This document shows, one piece after another, positions 50,235 to 63,500 of a stretch of DNA of 64,000 nt. The DNA comes from Anoplopoma fimbria (lineage: Eukaryota; Chordata; Actinopteri; Perciformes; Anoplopomatidae). The stretch lies in contig NC_072465.1 in assembly GCF_027596085.1 (NCBI RefSeq), forward strand, positions 8,494,053-8,558,052, given 5' to 3'. Under the pieces are notes generated by a model, which saw only the letters and a program-made list of their open reading frames with translations, ran no database searches and was not told the DNA's origin. How positions within the stretch are numbered: the stretch's first letter is position 1; every line of letters begins with the position of its first letter. The translations under genes and the position numbers were made by a program.

Positions 50235-53200
50235 ACCATCTATCAGTACAATGTGTACATTTGCTATATTAGCAGTTTTTCCTTTTCTGGATAAGGAAGG
50301 GGGGATGGTTTTAAAAGAAATCTCTAGGAAGAATATGCTGCTGACTGACTAAACTCAAATAAATCTCAGACCGCAGATAAAGTGAATTCTGCGATGTTTG
50401 CTGAGATTAGGTCAAAACCCTCTTTACCCGCCTGCATCCCATGTACTGCTCGCTGGGATTATTTTTATCTGGAAGACTGTGGCTGATATCATTTTTCAAA
50501 GTGAAAATCCGCCAACGCAGCATGAGTAATCCATCTTGGTTCCTCTGACAATTTCCTGCGGAACATGTGTGTGCTCTTTATTCCAGAAGGGATACCTCAG
50601 CACATGAGGAGAGATGAATATCTCGGGGAAGGGGAATAAACACGGAGAGCAATTTGTGATTAAAGGAATCCTCTGTAAGTACGTGAGCGCACCTCTCTGC
50701 GGCCCAGCCCGAGAGACTCCCTCTCCCCGCAATGCAATTACCAACACAATCACATCGCGTTCCACAAGCGGGAATTAAGACGTTCTCAATCAGCCTGCTT
50801 CATTAAGACACCTTCCTATTAAAAAAAAAATTCACATTTTTACACAACATTTACTCCAAGTGGGTTCATTTGCACTGAGGTCCTTTGACAGTAGACTGTG
50901 TGTAAGAAAAAATAGTTAGTGGGAAAAATAACAAGTTGTTTTGTTTTATTTCTTGTTATTCTTTTATAAAAGGCAATGATAAGTTAACAATATTTTGACG
51001 CCTGGGGACATGATGTGATCCTGAGCACTTTCCCCCTTTATTGTCAAAGTGAGACCAGATAACAAAAATGTCTGGTACTTCTGATTTAATTTATCTCCGC
51101 ATTATGAAAATCGAGGCTTAACTTTCCTTGTTATTTAGAAAATAAATCTAGCCACCAATTCCCAGAATGGAACATCCAATATTCAAATTGCATAACAAAC
51201 TGTACCCAGGACTGTTAGTATTATAATGCAGTGCACAAGTGTAGAATTCTTGCTGTATCTATCAAAAAGAAAGTAATACAAAATAAAAAGAAGGAAAATT
51301 CATCCTAGCTGTCGAGGCTATGGGGAAGAACTTACCATTTCCCTGCTTACATTATGATAATACACATGGGAGCGGCAGCGGTAGTGTGTATTTCATAGAG
51401 TAAGAGATTAATACTTGCGTCCCAGCTCAGCATCCCTGTCCCTTGGCTGTGTTTTTATAAAGCAACAATATTGCCAGAGAAGCTTTAATGCTAGCCGGTG
51501 CCCCGGAGACAATTGTCAATACACAGCGAACCAAAAGGAAAGTCATTTCAAGTATTGCCTGCAACTTACTCCACTTTTAATGTAGCCTGATATAATAAAA
51601 AAAAAAAAAGAGAAACCAGCACCTAACCCTGCTTCTTGTTGCAGAGCTTGCCTTTGTTGAGACTTGGAGAAAGAGTGCTTATTTTCTGTCAGTCATTCTT
51701 TTTGCTCCGGCTTTAGGCGAGAGCTCCCTGCAACGGTGGTCGCAGAGGCACTTGTTATTGTTGAGCTGTGATTGGCAGCTCCAAAAGATCCCTGTCAGAC
51801 TGGCGTTTTCTACCAGATTGATGGTAATTGTCTGCAAGGTACAGTGCTTATATACAGCTGAAAGACTGAAAGGGTAAATTGTAATCGAGCTGCCTAATAA
51901 CGTCTTACATCGAGGGAGTGATTTGTGTTCTTTTTTTGGTTACCGGGCATTTTTAGTGTGATCAGGCTGAGCACTGACTCACTGGCATATTTAAGGCACA
52001 ACTCCTATGTTTTGTTTTTTTACCTGTTCTATATTTCTCTATCCTACCAACTGTCATGTCACTCACAGAAGTGCACAAACCTGTCCAGTAGCACTATATA
52101 TACTCCAAAGGATTAACCCAAAATCATCCAAATAATTTATTTAGTTCTACTTTTTGACCTCTATGTGTGTTGCCTGCCACCCCTGTCTACATAAGCTGTG
52201 ATAAGTTATCACGTCAAGGCAAAATTTAAATTATAGATCATGTCATGTCACATGGCAGGTTCCCTTTTTTTGGCTGTATTAAAGATATTTTGACAGTAAA
52301 ACAACTGACATGATGTTGCTCAGATTGTCTCAATATAGTCCCTTCCAAACATGGAGTCTATCCTTGAAATGTTCAGGAACATCTTCCTGCATGGGCTCAC
52401 TTGTGAATGGGAGTATGGATCGATATTCAGGGATTCTGTACCTCCGATTTCCCACCTCAAGACCTATTGACATTTCGAGGAAAATGATGGTACTATTGTG
52501 TTGTAAATGAAAGCAATGACATTGCACGGACAAGCAAGTGAAGGGTCATATCTGTCGGATGAGAGACGATTTCACGTTGAGTGAGCAAACAACCACAAAA
52601 TCCCTAACTCCTTTGATATTCCTTTTAATGTGTGTTTCTGATTTAAGGAGAACACAGAAAAACATAAATTGTTTCGCAAATTGAATTTTGAATTCTTTAC
52701 AAGATGATTACCAGGCAAAAATACGCTACTTACCCGCCACGATCCTGAAATTATGAGACACGTCTATGGTACATGTACATGTCTTGCCCCATTTTCTTTT
52801 TATTCTTCTGTTGAGTTTTTATGTTGGCTTCTATAATTGTGCATTACTTCCATCTGCTGGACTGTCCCTTGCCGCATCTATTCCAGCTGTGCCATGGCAT
52901 GTGGCGCAAGACAGAAATGTTTCTGAATGAAGTGCATGTGTGACTAGTGGAAATCTCTCGTGGTGCCTGAAAGGTTATCCCAGTAACTTACCAGGAACTA
53001 TGTCAGATAAGAGGCTTATGACACATGCTAAGTCTACAGCCAAGCTAGCAGCTCTGTCAAGCTGTACAATGGTGATCTGAGCTAATCAGTAACGATAGCA
53101 TGCTAACGCAACGATGCGAAAGCATTAACAGGCTGATGTTTTGTGGATGATTTTATGCCCTATTCACTAGGTTAGCTTGCTGGCAAAAAAAAAGCACAGC

Positions 53201-53529
53201 TAAGGCTGTTGGTAATGTCATTCTTTTTTTAGGGAGTATATTTATATAAAAATATATTTAAAAAAAAAATTAAATGTCCATCTTCCCTTTTGGAATGTAG
53301 ATTTTTTTATGATTTAGTACCATTATTAAAGCTTGTGTGAATAAACCTTAAAAAATAAATGAAAAATTATTAAATTATCAAGGAAATCATAATTTGGAAC
53401 TTTGGAACTAAAAAAAAACATTTCAATTGCAAAAGAGGAGAAGTAGGGCACCATGACTCTATGTTTTCCTTTTTTGCTGCTCTTGACTGTCTAATATCCA
53501 ATTCATGCTTTCCCAGACAGTTCATCAGA

Positions 53530-54162
53530 GCTTGATGTATGCCATTTGCAGTTTAATCACTGTCTTCATAAAAGTCAAGTAACTTGCACTACACTCCATC
53601 AGACACAGAGTAATTTCTCACTCACACTGGAAACATTGTTTCCCTGTACGAGGCATCGGTGGCAACTGAGAAATACACAGGCTCATCTTTGGTTGAGGAC
53701 AGTTTATCGGAAATATGCCGGGCAGTCTTTGGTCCTTAAACTTTTACTGTAATCATCTTAGCTATTGTTTCTCTTCACACCACTTGAGTCTTGAAACAAA
53801 GCAAGTTTAAGCTGAACAAGACAGTCGGTGCTGTTGTAGCCTAGTCCGTTTTTAACCGTGTGGTACACAGCATACAAGGCTTCATTTTCTGCAATTTTGT
53901 CATGTTCAGCAGTAGATGTCGCAAAGAATGAACAGATATAGCTTGAACCTTTAGCTAGTGTGGCCTTCTTGTGCATTTCTGTGGGAGCATGATGAGTTAG
54001 ATAATTCTCACCTCCATATGCAAATTTAGAACTCCTGAAGGCATTAGGCACAGAAGATTTTTTTGCTTCCCATTGTTTGTAAGAGCTGCTTTCTTTTCTG
54101 CATTTATATCCATGTCTATGGGTTATTTCATATTTAAACAAGACAAACCAACTAAACAACAC
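53530..54162 (-). pseudogene. hAT-like transposase relic, frameshifted
   Basis: A minus-strand frame at 53758-54162 has a BED/TTF-like N-terminal feel (CRKESSSYKQWEAKKSS, NAFRSSKFAYGGENYLTHH, EMHKKA). It is followed by AVYHTVKNGLGYNSTDCL, the conserved segment before the catalytic core in fish hAT-derived genes. Past its stop, a different frame continues with VYFSVATDASYRETMFPV at about 53630-53680 and KLLDFYEDSD near 53575. These are typical of the first catalytic Asp region. Stops and a frameshift show it is dead. The rest of the transposase is missing. Identification rests on remembered family motifs (genes often labelled ZNF862-like or SCAND3-like). Confidence 0.6.
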
Positions 54163-54414
54163 CAGACATTATGGAAACATGTGTTGGGGGGGCAGTAATT
54201 GAAGCATTTGCCCTATACACAACTGTTACTCATGAGGGGGTCTGGGATTGGATGATTCCCCCATGACGTGATCAGCACGTTCTGCTACTGATGTTGTATC
54301 CGATCTAGGATTTTTAAGAGTGCCTGTCTTCTGATCAGAAGAAATTAGCAGTCAATGAATGGGACAAGCCAATTCAGCCCAATATACAGGACGTCACAGC
54401 TTATACGAGACAGT

Positions 54415-54525
54415 TGGAGAACATTAATATATGTGTCAAATTTTCATGGAAATTCATCAAACAGCTGTCGAGACCTCAAAGCAGACTACCTCTTGATGGT
54501 AGAGCAACGCTGCTAGTGTAAGAAA
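54415..54525 (+). repeat. Probable interspersed repeat fragment (TTCATGGAAATTCATC block)
   Basis: It contains TTTTCATGGAAATTCATCAA, ACAGCTGTCGAGACCTC and CCTCTTGATGGTAGAGCAAC. I recognise the order loosely from a fish repeat that ends in a 'tgatggcgctagag' motif. There is only one copy here, so support is weak. Confidence 0.35.
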
Positions 54526-56751
54526 TGAAAGGGAAAAGTCACCTCCAGGTTGAGTACAGCAAGAGCAAAGTTGTCATCCAAGCAGCAGAATTACCTTCAG
54601 TATAGTTATAGCTAGATATATATCTTGATTTTTTATCAGGGCTTTGCTTTGCTCGACTCAGTGTTGGCTTTTCAAATGTTGTTGGCGCAGCTTTACATTT
54701 CAAATCCCCTCAAAAGCTAATGATCCCTTATATCATACAGCCATGTGGTAATGCTCTGATCATTCGCTGCAGCTAATGATCCCTGTGACAAGGTGAGTCA
54801 TTGGCATAGGCCTGAGTACAGCAAAAATCAATATCAATTACACCTATATCGGAGAATTGTCAAAAGTAAATGCCCAGGTGTCCCTGTTCCTCCAGAGTGA
54901 GCCAAATCGCTTTGTTGATTGAAAGAACACACACACAAAAAAAGAGCAAGAGAGTACTTGCTTTTTGGTCTCTAATTGACCGTTAACCTTGATGCTGACA
55001 GCGTCACAAGGAAAGGTAGCGCATATTCGCTTAGTCATGATGCTGCATAAAGTAGACATCTGAGAAGTTTTGTGCCGCAGTCGCAATCGCACTCGGCAGG
55101 TTGCGGCGTCCTGGGTCTGCGCCGCACAGCTGGGCGTGATTAATGCCGCCGACAAGGCCGTTTCTCTCCAGCGCGGCTTCCCGTGGGGAACCGGAGGAGA
55201 GACGGTCCTTCAATTTATCCCCAACAGCCCCTCCCCCACGATACACTAAAGGCTTTTTTAAAAGCAGTCAAGAGCATAGATCAACACCTGAAGTCAGGTC
55301 CCACCCCTTGTCGCGGCTCAAAGGATGCGGTGACCTCGCCTCTTTCCTTCCGCACGGCCCCTCCCCTCCAGCGCTGTTGGCGACTCTGACGTTTTTGATA
55401 CAATTATGATTAGAAACATCACCCGCAGGTAGGTCGATGGTGGTCAGAGTGGGTCGGGAAATAGCAACACAGACGCAACTCACCTTATCTGAGAGCTTAC
55501 CGTGGCAGGCAAACACGATATCAAACACATCCCCCTGCAGGGCTTTTTCACACTTTTTGACACCATTTTTACTTCTGGTGTTTAGAAGTGGGGCGGCTTC
55601 TTTTCGCTGGTGAGTTGAGCAGCAAGCTGTGTGCGCACTGAGGCATTAGTCTTTGTATACAGAGGGCCTTGGCTGAGACTAATTATCCGCTGGAATCACC
55701 GTAAGCCGGGCGACGATCTCGCTTCCCGTGGTCTCATGGCTGAGTAATCTCACTGATAGAATCTTAACCCTCTATTTTCACAAGCCCGCTTTATTTACCC
55801 TGTTAATTAAGTAGAGACGCATACAGGCCTCCACCCTGCAGTCACGCTGCTACCAATCAGCCGTGGCACCTCAGAGTCACTAAGTATTCATGAAGGGGTC
55901 TGTTTGAAAGTCTCAAATCAAAATCAAATCTGTGATCAGGCCCATTGTTTGTATGTTGAATTTTTTACAAGTGGGCACTCCAGTTCTTCCACGGCGTAAA
56001 CGAGTTAGTGTGTGGACTGTATACAGAAAGGGGAGCTAACGGGATTGAGCACGAGGTATTAGAAAGTTCTACATTCCAGAGCCCACGCTCCAGTTCAAAG
56101 TCGCTGCTCTCAACGCACAATTTCTTGTTTTTTTTTGTGACTCATTATTCGTATTGTGACAGTTACCTCTCACAATGTAGAGTTTATCAAACTGATCAAA
56201 GACTAAATATGTCTGAATGGAACATCAAAAAAGCGAGGCTTTCAAGTGGCTTTTTGATTGTGAGGATGCTTACAAAAAAAGTCTGTATTTGTTACACAGC
56301 GTCTCAAAGAGGAACGTAAGGAAATAACAAAAAATAACAAAAAACAGGCTTTCTTGTTTGGGCCAGGCTCTTTTTCCTGCCATTTCCACTTCACAGCGCA
56401 GTGAGAGTCGCTCTGTGACTGATGTTATTTGTCTCTTTCATCTTGTAACAGAGCAGCGAGGATCAACGCTGCACGAGGCCCCGTCCTCATAGGCTTGATC
56501 TCCCCCCAATATACAATATTTTTTTTCAGGATTACACGAGTGCATTTTGGCCGATCTCGCCTTCCTTTTAGGAGACTTATCGCTGTGTCCATTAAACCCG
56601 TGTGAGGCAGGGATGAAAGGAGTGGCACTTGTGTTCACCTCACCTGTGAATTATTGATACCTGCCCCTCCGTTGGCATCTCTCGGGAGGGAGGTGGGGAA
56701 TGTCTCCTCACATAATGGAGACATGTTGTCAGGGGCCAAGGTGTAAACGAG

Positions 56752-56769
56752 AAAAAAAAAAAAAAAAAA
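56752..56769 (+). repeat. A homopolymer (18 nt)
   Basis: An uninterrupted A run in the large intron. No SINE or LINE body is visible upstream of it. Confidence 0.85.
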
Positions 56770-57542
56770 GGGAGCAAAACTGAAAAGTGTTAATCCTAAG
56801 CCTCCATCTCTTATTCACCACTGCTGCGCCTCGGTTGACTTCCACTATGTTTGACCTCATCTGCTCTTCCATTAGCTTCATACTCAGATGACGAACACTT
56901 ACGCCTGCTGCTCCTTCTTTGCAGTCGGTGGAAGGAAAGTGCTTCCCCGGTCTCCATATAACACTTCAAAAAACATTATACGTAGGCAATGCGGTGAATG
57001 GCTAAGAACATGCATTCTTGGCTCCACAGGAGGGCTATTGATGATTTAACTCCCTGTAAGAGCCATTGTGCTCGCAAGCAGCACCACTTGTCCACTCTGT
57101 ACAGAGCCTCCTCTTACAAGATGCCCCAAGCACAAGTCACATGATTGCTATTTCGTCCCTCAGGACAAAGAAACTGTGGATATTCAGAGCGCCAAATCAA
57201 ACCAAAACCAAATCTGTGTTCTTTTCTTTATTTCTCATGCAGATGTTTAAATTAAGTTTTTATATTTATTTCATGAATATAAAGTAGTGAGACAGATTTT
57301 ATTGACTGTTATAAAAAACAGTACAAGCTGTTTCAAACGCTTTTCAAATTACAGTATGATTAAAATCACTGTGTATAATTCAAATACATGACAGTATACA
57401 GTATGGAAGTATTAAAATAAAGCTTACTGGAGGCCTGCTCAAGGGGGCATTATGTGACCGACCGTTATCAATCCACTTGCAGAGGGCGGCTTCAACCACA
57501 GGTGCTTTCCAAGCCTTCAGCAAAAGCGCCAATATGATGGCC

Positions 57543-57656
57543 CAAACCGTGGAAATATAACTTCTTGGTCCATCAAGTGATGCCATTGGGCCAAAAAATA
57601 CTTTTTTACCATAGACTTACATGGGGAAAGAGACATCTGTAAATGTACGGATTTTT
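57543..57656 (+). repeat. Repeat family gamma, copy 2
   Basis: Blocks are CTTGGTCCATCAAGTGATGC, ATTGGGCCAAAAAATAC, ACCATAGACTTACATGGGGA and AAGAGACATCTGTAAATG. They follow the same order as the copy at 34245-34372. It is noncoding. Confidence 0.6.
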
Positions 57657-59804
57657 TCTTTTCAGGCAAATCCGCATTCTGACGGTACAAACACTTGAAT
57701 AGCCCTTCTCTTCTCCCAGCTCTTAAAATTTGAGAAAAAACACAAAATAGTTGTTCCTTCATCTGTTCATGTGAATGTGGCAGAGGAGAAAGGCTGGACC
57801 GAAGGTTGGGAGGCAAGATTTGAGGAAACGCTTTTGCGCTTGCTCTGCGGAAGATCCCAAAAATGTTATCTGAATTTTATACTGGGAAGTCTAACTTTTT
57901 TGCTATGGCAATGCAATGTAATTAATGTATAGTAGTTGTTTTAATTGTGCTTACTCTGCTCAGAGTAATGGCCAGTTGTAGGACTGCGGTGCCATTTAAT
58001 GGGCCATTTTCTTCAAATTTATCAGCCCCATGGTTGGATGTCATTAACTTTGTGCCATCCCACACGGCGATACGCCTTCCATGTAACTGATGGTCATTGT
58101 TGGCTGCTTTGCATTCAGCACTTTTCTCTCAGCCTGATATACCCAAGAAGTCACCACTCAGCAGCACCATGTGGTTTTAGAAGTAGATTCTCCCACACTG
58201 AGTGTCGCTGCATTTTCTTATCACATCCAGCACTTGAAAAAAGAAGAGAAGCGAGGGATTTAACACTATGTCACACCGTATCAACCGCATTTCACAAGTA
58301 CATCCAGTTAAAAGCATCACTGGTGCAAACAAGAAAACATTCTGCTCATATAACAGTGAGAGCTGATGAGCTCTTTTCTGTACCATGTGTCACACTTCCT
58401 CCATGGCTATTGAACTCCTCTCTGTTTCACCTCAGACTGTGCCGGCAATTATCTTCAACTGTCAAATGGTTGTTTTGAATCAATCAAAATCATTGGGGGG
58501 ATGAGTGTTACCTGGTTTGAGGGAGTGACATCAGTCTAGAGAGCTACTGGCTGATACACAGGGTATGTTAGTTTGAATTTACCCCAATGCAGTCATGTAG
58601 TAAGGATTTGAATACAGTCGGGACCGATTGTTTTAATTGGTGCTTTACAGTAAAAGCAGTGGAGGGTAAAAGGAATGGTCAATAATATGTTAGATGAATT
58701 GGTGTAAATTCACAAAGTGATTATAAAAATATGACATTTAAAAAAAAAAAAGTTTTTTCTAAAGCGTTGACCCGTCTTTAATCAGTGGTTCTACTACTTT
58801 GGTTTTACAAAGCTACCTACTGTAGTTGTAAACAGGATTGTGAACCTTTTTCAAAACAGTTAAGTTGTTGCTTGTAAACCTACAACTGCTTTGAAAGATG
58901 CTATAGTTTCCTTACATAAAGTAATTTGTCCAATTGTTAATATAAAAATATGGACTGGTGCAGCTTTAATTGTTAACGCATGTTCAGACATGTTGGAAAT
59001 ATTGAAACGTGTCCGTGTATGAAAATACAGACCTTTCGTTTAACAAAATTCTTGATTCCTCAATTTGCTTGAATCCCTCGCTGCCATCTAACTGTGGATG
59101 AATATGTGCGTTGTGACTCCATTGACTCGTAGGTGAACAGAGCAATTTAAGGGCCACACTTCATTCCCCCCCTGTAACAATCAGGCTGACAACGTTTCAT
59201 ATTTACAGTTTGCAGATTCAGCAGAGCATTTCAGATAATTAAAATGCAGCGTGCTTTGATGACTCGGTACACCCTTGATTTCCCACAGTACCTTGCGTTC
59301 AAGGGCACAATTTCCATATTTGCTTGTTATTTAGAAAATGTCAAGTTTCGCTAAGGCCCTTTGACCTTTTTTTTTAGCACTTGTGGCTATTGTATAAAGG
59401 GCATGAAGCCGCTGTTGTCCTAGATATCTCGAAGTCATGTGCTGAATTAATCACTCTTGAAAATGCAATCCTATTACTCATCGCTGTGATCTGCAAAGAA
59501 GCAGAACTTAATTAGAGACACTGAAAAATGTTTCCTGCTGTGTTAGTCACTTGTCTTAAATGTTAAGTCAACCCTACTGTATGTCACACGGTTGGAATTT
59601 TACAATGTGTGCATAGCAGCAGCTGAAGCAAGGGATCTGTGTGTCCTTTGCATATCTCGAGAACCGTTGATCCGATCCGCTTCACACTTGGCAGATGTAT
59701 CGCTGGGGACCCAAGGGCGAGCAGTGTCGAAGTTGATGGAATTTGGTATCAATAAGCAGACAACGGTGTGTGCAGCAGCGGGGCGGGGCTCCATGGCTCT
59801 GCAG

Positions 59805-60040
59805 ACTGGGTTGATTGTGGCACATGAGGTAGAGCGCTTGACCCACAACCACAAGGTCGGTGGTTCGAACCCCTCTACAGGCAACATGCCGAGGTGTCCT
59901 TGAGCGAGACACCTAACCCCAAAATTGCTCCCCGGGCGCTTCATTGCAGCCCGCTGCTCCTCCGGGATGGGTCAAATGCAGAGAACTGAATTTCCCCATT
60001 GTGGGACTAATAAAGGCTTAATTATTATTATTATTATAAT
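59805..60040 (+). mobile_element. tRNA-derived SINE with ATT-repeat tail
   Basis: The left part has a TGGCACATGAGG box (59818-59829), GTAGAGCGCTTGACC and a perfect B box GGTTCGAACCC (59862-59872), as in a tRNA gene promoter. The body continues with CCTTGAGCGAGACACCTAAC, CCCCAAAATTGCTCC and AACTGAATTTCCCC. The tail is GTGGGACTAATAAAGG followed by ATT units (60015-60037). It is a SINE rather than a functional tRNA, because the body and tail follow directly. It lies about 330 bp upstream of the last exon. The open frames on both strands here are not genes. Confidence 0.8.
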
Positions 60041-60373
60041 GTCGTCTGCAGCGGGACTTTACAGGCAGCAGCTAATTGATCGCACTTCACTTTTGCTGCT
60101 CGATGCTGGATATTCTAAAATTACAACCCTGAAGTGTTTACTTACCTGGAAGAGTCAACCAATGATGAGTGGTTCTTGAGACGGTTGCAGTCCCCGGTCC
60201 CAAGCAATTGGACTGCTCCAAACAGGCACAGGTTTCGAAAGTCCATGCACTCCGAACGGGGTTGCCCATCCACAACACTGCAAGCAGCAATACAAGGAGC
60301 CATGTGCCTAGTTACTAATAGTACAAGCTGATGCTTAGGTAGTAATATAAATTGTTTTCTTTTTTAACTACAG

Positions 60374-60501
60374 GGTCTCCATCTTGGACAACGGTAACCT
60401 TCGGGTATGGAATGCAACCAAGTCTGATGCAGGCCTCTACACCTGTGTGGCAAGAAACCAGTTTGGTGTGGCAAGCAGCACAGGAAGCGTCACTGTCAAA
60501 G
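60374..60501 (+). CDS. cntn4: Contactin exon: rest of Ig5
   Basis: One base completes the split Arg. The exon then reads [39 protein letters not shown] and TVK, plus one base. It has the second Ig5 cysteine in SDAGLYTC and an N-A-T glycosylation sequon. FGVASSTG closely resembles CNTN4's FGTASSTG as I remember it. The acceptor is TTTTAACTACAG. The donor AAAG|GTATTT lacks the G at +5 and is the weakest in the set. The ending base G is compatible with the family's usual VK(D/E)PTR start of Ig6 beyond this window. Confidence 0.94.
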
Positions 60502-63500
60502 GTATTTCCTCTTCCCTCTTAACATTTCATCACTATCACTTTTTTACTTCAGTCAGCAGGGACCCTGACCAGTAAAGTACTGGACACCTTTTTCAAACGC
60601 ATGTTTTTTACACTACGACAGCACACAGATAGAGTTGCTTGATGTTTCATTCTGCCCCTTGAAAAACGAAACTTGAAGTGTTCTGATTTCATAAATAAAA
60701 CATGAACAACATAGAGAGGAAGGACACCCATTTTATTTTTTTTAAAAGCCGCCAACCCCTCGTTCTCTCCGTCAGCGCCGCTGTGCTGTCATCACTGGAG
60801 AGGCAGACACACCTCGGTTGCTATGTCTGTTTGCAGAAAACGTTCAGCTCACTGCCTCGATGCCTCCAGTCCTGACAGAGGATATGCTGTGTGAAAAAGG
60901 CCTGATGGTGTTGTTAGATCATCTGGGCTGGGGGATTGTATTTCTGCTCTGGTGCTGTCTTATCTTACTTCACAACAGAGCTAGAGACTTTTTTTTTCAA
61001 CCATCACTGAGGCTTTTAATATTTCAAACGGTATTGCAACTGACCTTACTATATCAGATCACTTCTGTGTTTTGTGTGATTTGTCTATTACTCCTAAAGG
61101 TCCACACAGCTGTTAAAAAGCAGAGGCATTGGTGAGAATACTGGTGCACTGTTGAAGCTGTCTCTGCATTGTCTACCCTCACTCTGCCCTCTGTGAATGA
61201 GCTACGATGCAATTTCAATTACAAGATTGAGAATTGCATTGCCACCTGTAAGGGTTAAATCACTCTCTGGCAACAAAAGCAACCATGGGCAAATGCTGAA
61301 TCAATAACTCGTCCTGAAAAGGGAATGTTGAAAAGCTGAGCACAAACAGCCATCAGACAAAACTTCAAATTCACCCTGACATATTTAAAGCTACTACCAG
61401 GAACTTACATTTTGCGATGGTTTTGGCGGTTTGTTTGGACATTTCCTTGGGTCATTTCCTTTAGACCTTCTCTCATTTCACTGCAGAAGGGTCTGTCAGT
61501 CCTGGTTCTGGTTCTTCCATGCCTGCCTACCCTCCAGCGGGCCCAGAAATACAATGCCAATATTCAAACTGATGGTCTTGTGTGCTCATGAAGGTCATAA
61601 AGAGGCATCAGTATTAAAATAAGTGTTTCAAAACCAATTACAAGTTCGTTGTAGTTTTTATTTCTTTTTCTTTAAAATTTAAATTCTTCCTCTCCAGCAT
61701 TATCAGCAACAATGGCATAATGCACATCTTTTGCCTAAAATTTAAAATACTAGATCAGCCAATAATGCTTCAATGTCATGCAAATCAGTTCCCATCTACA
61801 ACCCCGGGGAAGGAATATAGTAAGATTTAATGCTATCGTCTGCAAATCTCTAAACCTCTCAGCCAACATTCTGCTCAATCAGAAAGAGACTGCTAGAGTC
61901 CTAACAAAGACCAAGACTCAACATATTACAACAGTTCTCAGGTGTCCTCCAGTGTGTCAGAGAATAGCGCTTAAAGTACCACTGCATGTCTATAAATCTC
62001 TCAATGGCTTCGGACCAAAAGACTTCTGACTGTCTTTTATGACATGAACCCTCTCAGCCTTTGGGGCTGCTAATTGGTCCCAGAGTGAAGATTAAACATG
62101 GGGGAAGCAGAGTTAAGTTACTGTGCACCACAGAGCTGGAACAAACGCCCAGGAGATGTTGGACTTGAACCAACTTTGACCACCTTTGTATCCAGGTTAA
62201 AAACTTTTCTGCACTGCATCTGACTGAACTTTAAACATTCATCATGATCAATCTCGCCCTCCTTTCCTGTATTTTTGTTTCAGTTCTTAACCTTTTGATT
62301 TCCTTTAAAAAGGAATTTCAATGCTTTGAGTTTCATTTAAATGTTTTGATGCAGTTTTTCTTTCTGTCTTAATGTTTCTCCTATTCCCCTATTGGATTGT
62401 CATTATGTATGAAAATCTTTGGGTGTAAAGTGAAGCTAATTGGGTGGCTTTACTCTGTGCACACAGCTGTTTTCCTATCCTTTTTCCACTGGGGATCATT
62501 TCCCTCCTCTAGTTCCTGGGGGATTTGCTGACATATTCTGTGAACTACACCCTCACTTCGACCTCCTTTTTTCACGGAGGTTGCACAGTTAATTTGTGTT
62601 ATGGTTATTTGTTCTGCCTTGACCTTTCTAGTTGGCTTGGTTGTATAGATTTATTGAATTATTGATCTCCATTGCATCGGCCTTAGGGAGATACGTTCAT
62701 GCCTCATATTTCACAGGGTTTGGTATCGATTCACATGTGTATTTCAACAGATTATTGGAATCTCTGCCTCAAATCTTGCAGACAAATCAGACCGCTGCCA
62801 CTGTAGTTCCTCTGTTTGCACTACGAGCAGCATATTCTGAGATGTTACAGCAAACCCTATGAAAGGATTGTGCTGGGCAAATTCCCTCAGAACCTTTACT
62901 CTCCTAGAGAGAATACGGTTCAGTGTAACCACATGTAAACAGGCGGCGAACACCAACCGTTTGCCTGTGTTGGTGTTGAGGACACCTTTCGACTGAATGA
63001 ATTGCACAGGGTAAAGAAAAAAAACTAATAAAGTGGTCATAAAATCCCTCCAATTCCCAGACCATATGAGAAGTGCTGTATGTTTTCCACCACTCTCTGA
63101 AGTTAAATCATTTTCTCATAAAGACAGAGCTTCATCTTTCTCCTTCTTCTTCTGCTTCTTCTTGTTCTTCTGTATTATTTTTACTCAAAGGTTCAATCCA
63201 TTTAATTGTCTTTCTTCTTCAAGTTAACGATCTGTCAAATCCCTTGAAATGCCATGTCAACAGCGCAGCAAGAACATCAGTCTCATTTATTTTTTTCCTC
63301 CAAGTAGTTCCTAAAGAAACTTATATACATTTTTAGCCCCACAGGCAAGTGTTTATCTGAATACTTTAAAAATAAATAGATTAATGTCAATGGGAATAAC
63401 GGCAGGAGGCATGTCCTATATCTATACAGTAATTCCCTTTTAACCAGAAGACGCAATCGCATAATGGTATAAAAAAAAAAAGACTAGACCTGCTCTTTCT

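Noticed and set aside
52310..52533. Short open frames on both strands (about 67 codons)
   Set aside because: I considered a processed-gene fragment, but no family could be recognised and nothing flanks it.
57999..58478. 159-codon plus-strand open frame in the large intron
   Set aside because: There is no recognisable domain, no splice logic, no neighbouring exon and ordinary intronic composition. It is probably a chance frame.
59818..59890. Possible tRNA gene
   Set aside because: The B box is perfect, but a SINE body and ATT tail follow directly and the cloverleaf is not convincing, so it is a SINE head.
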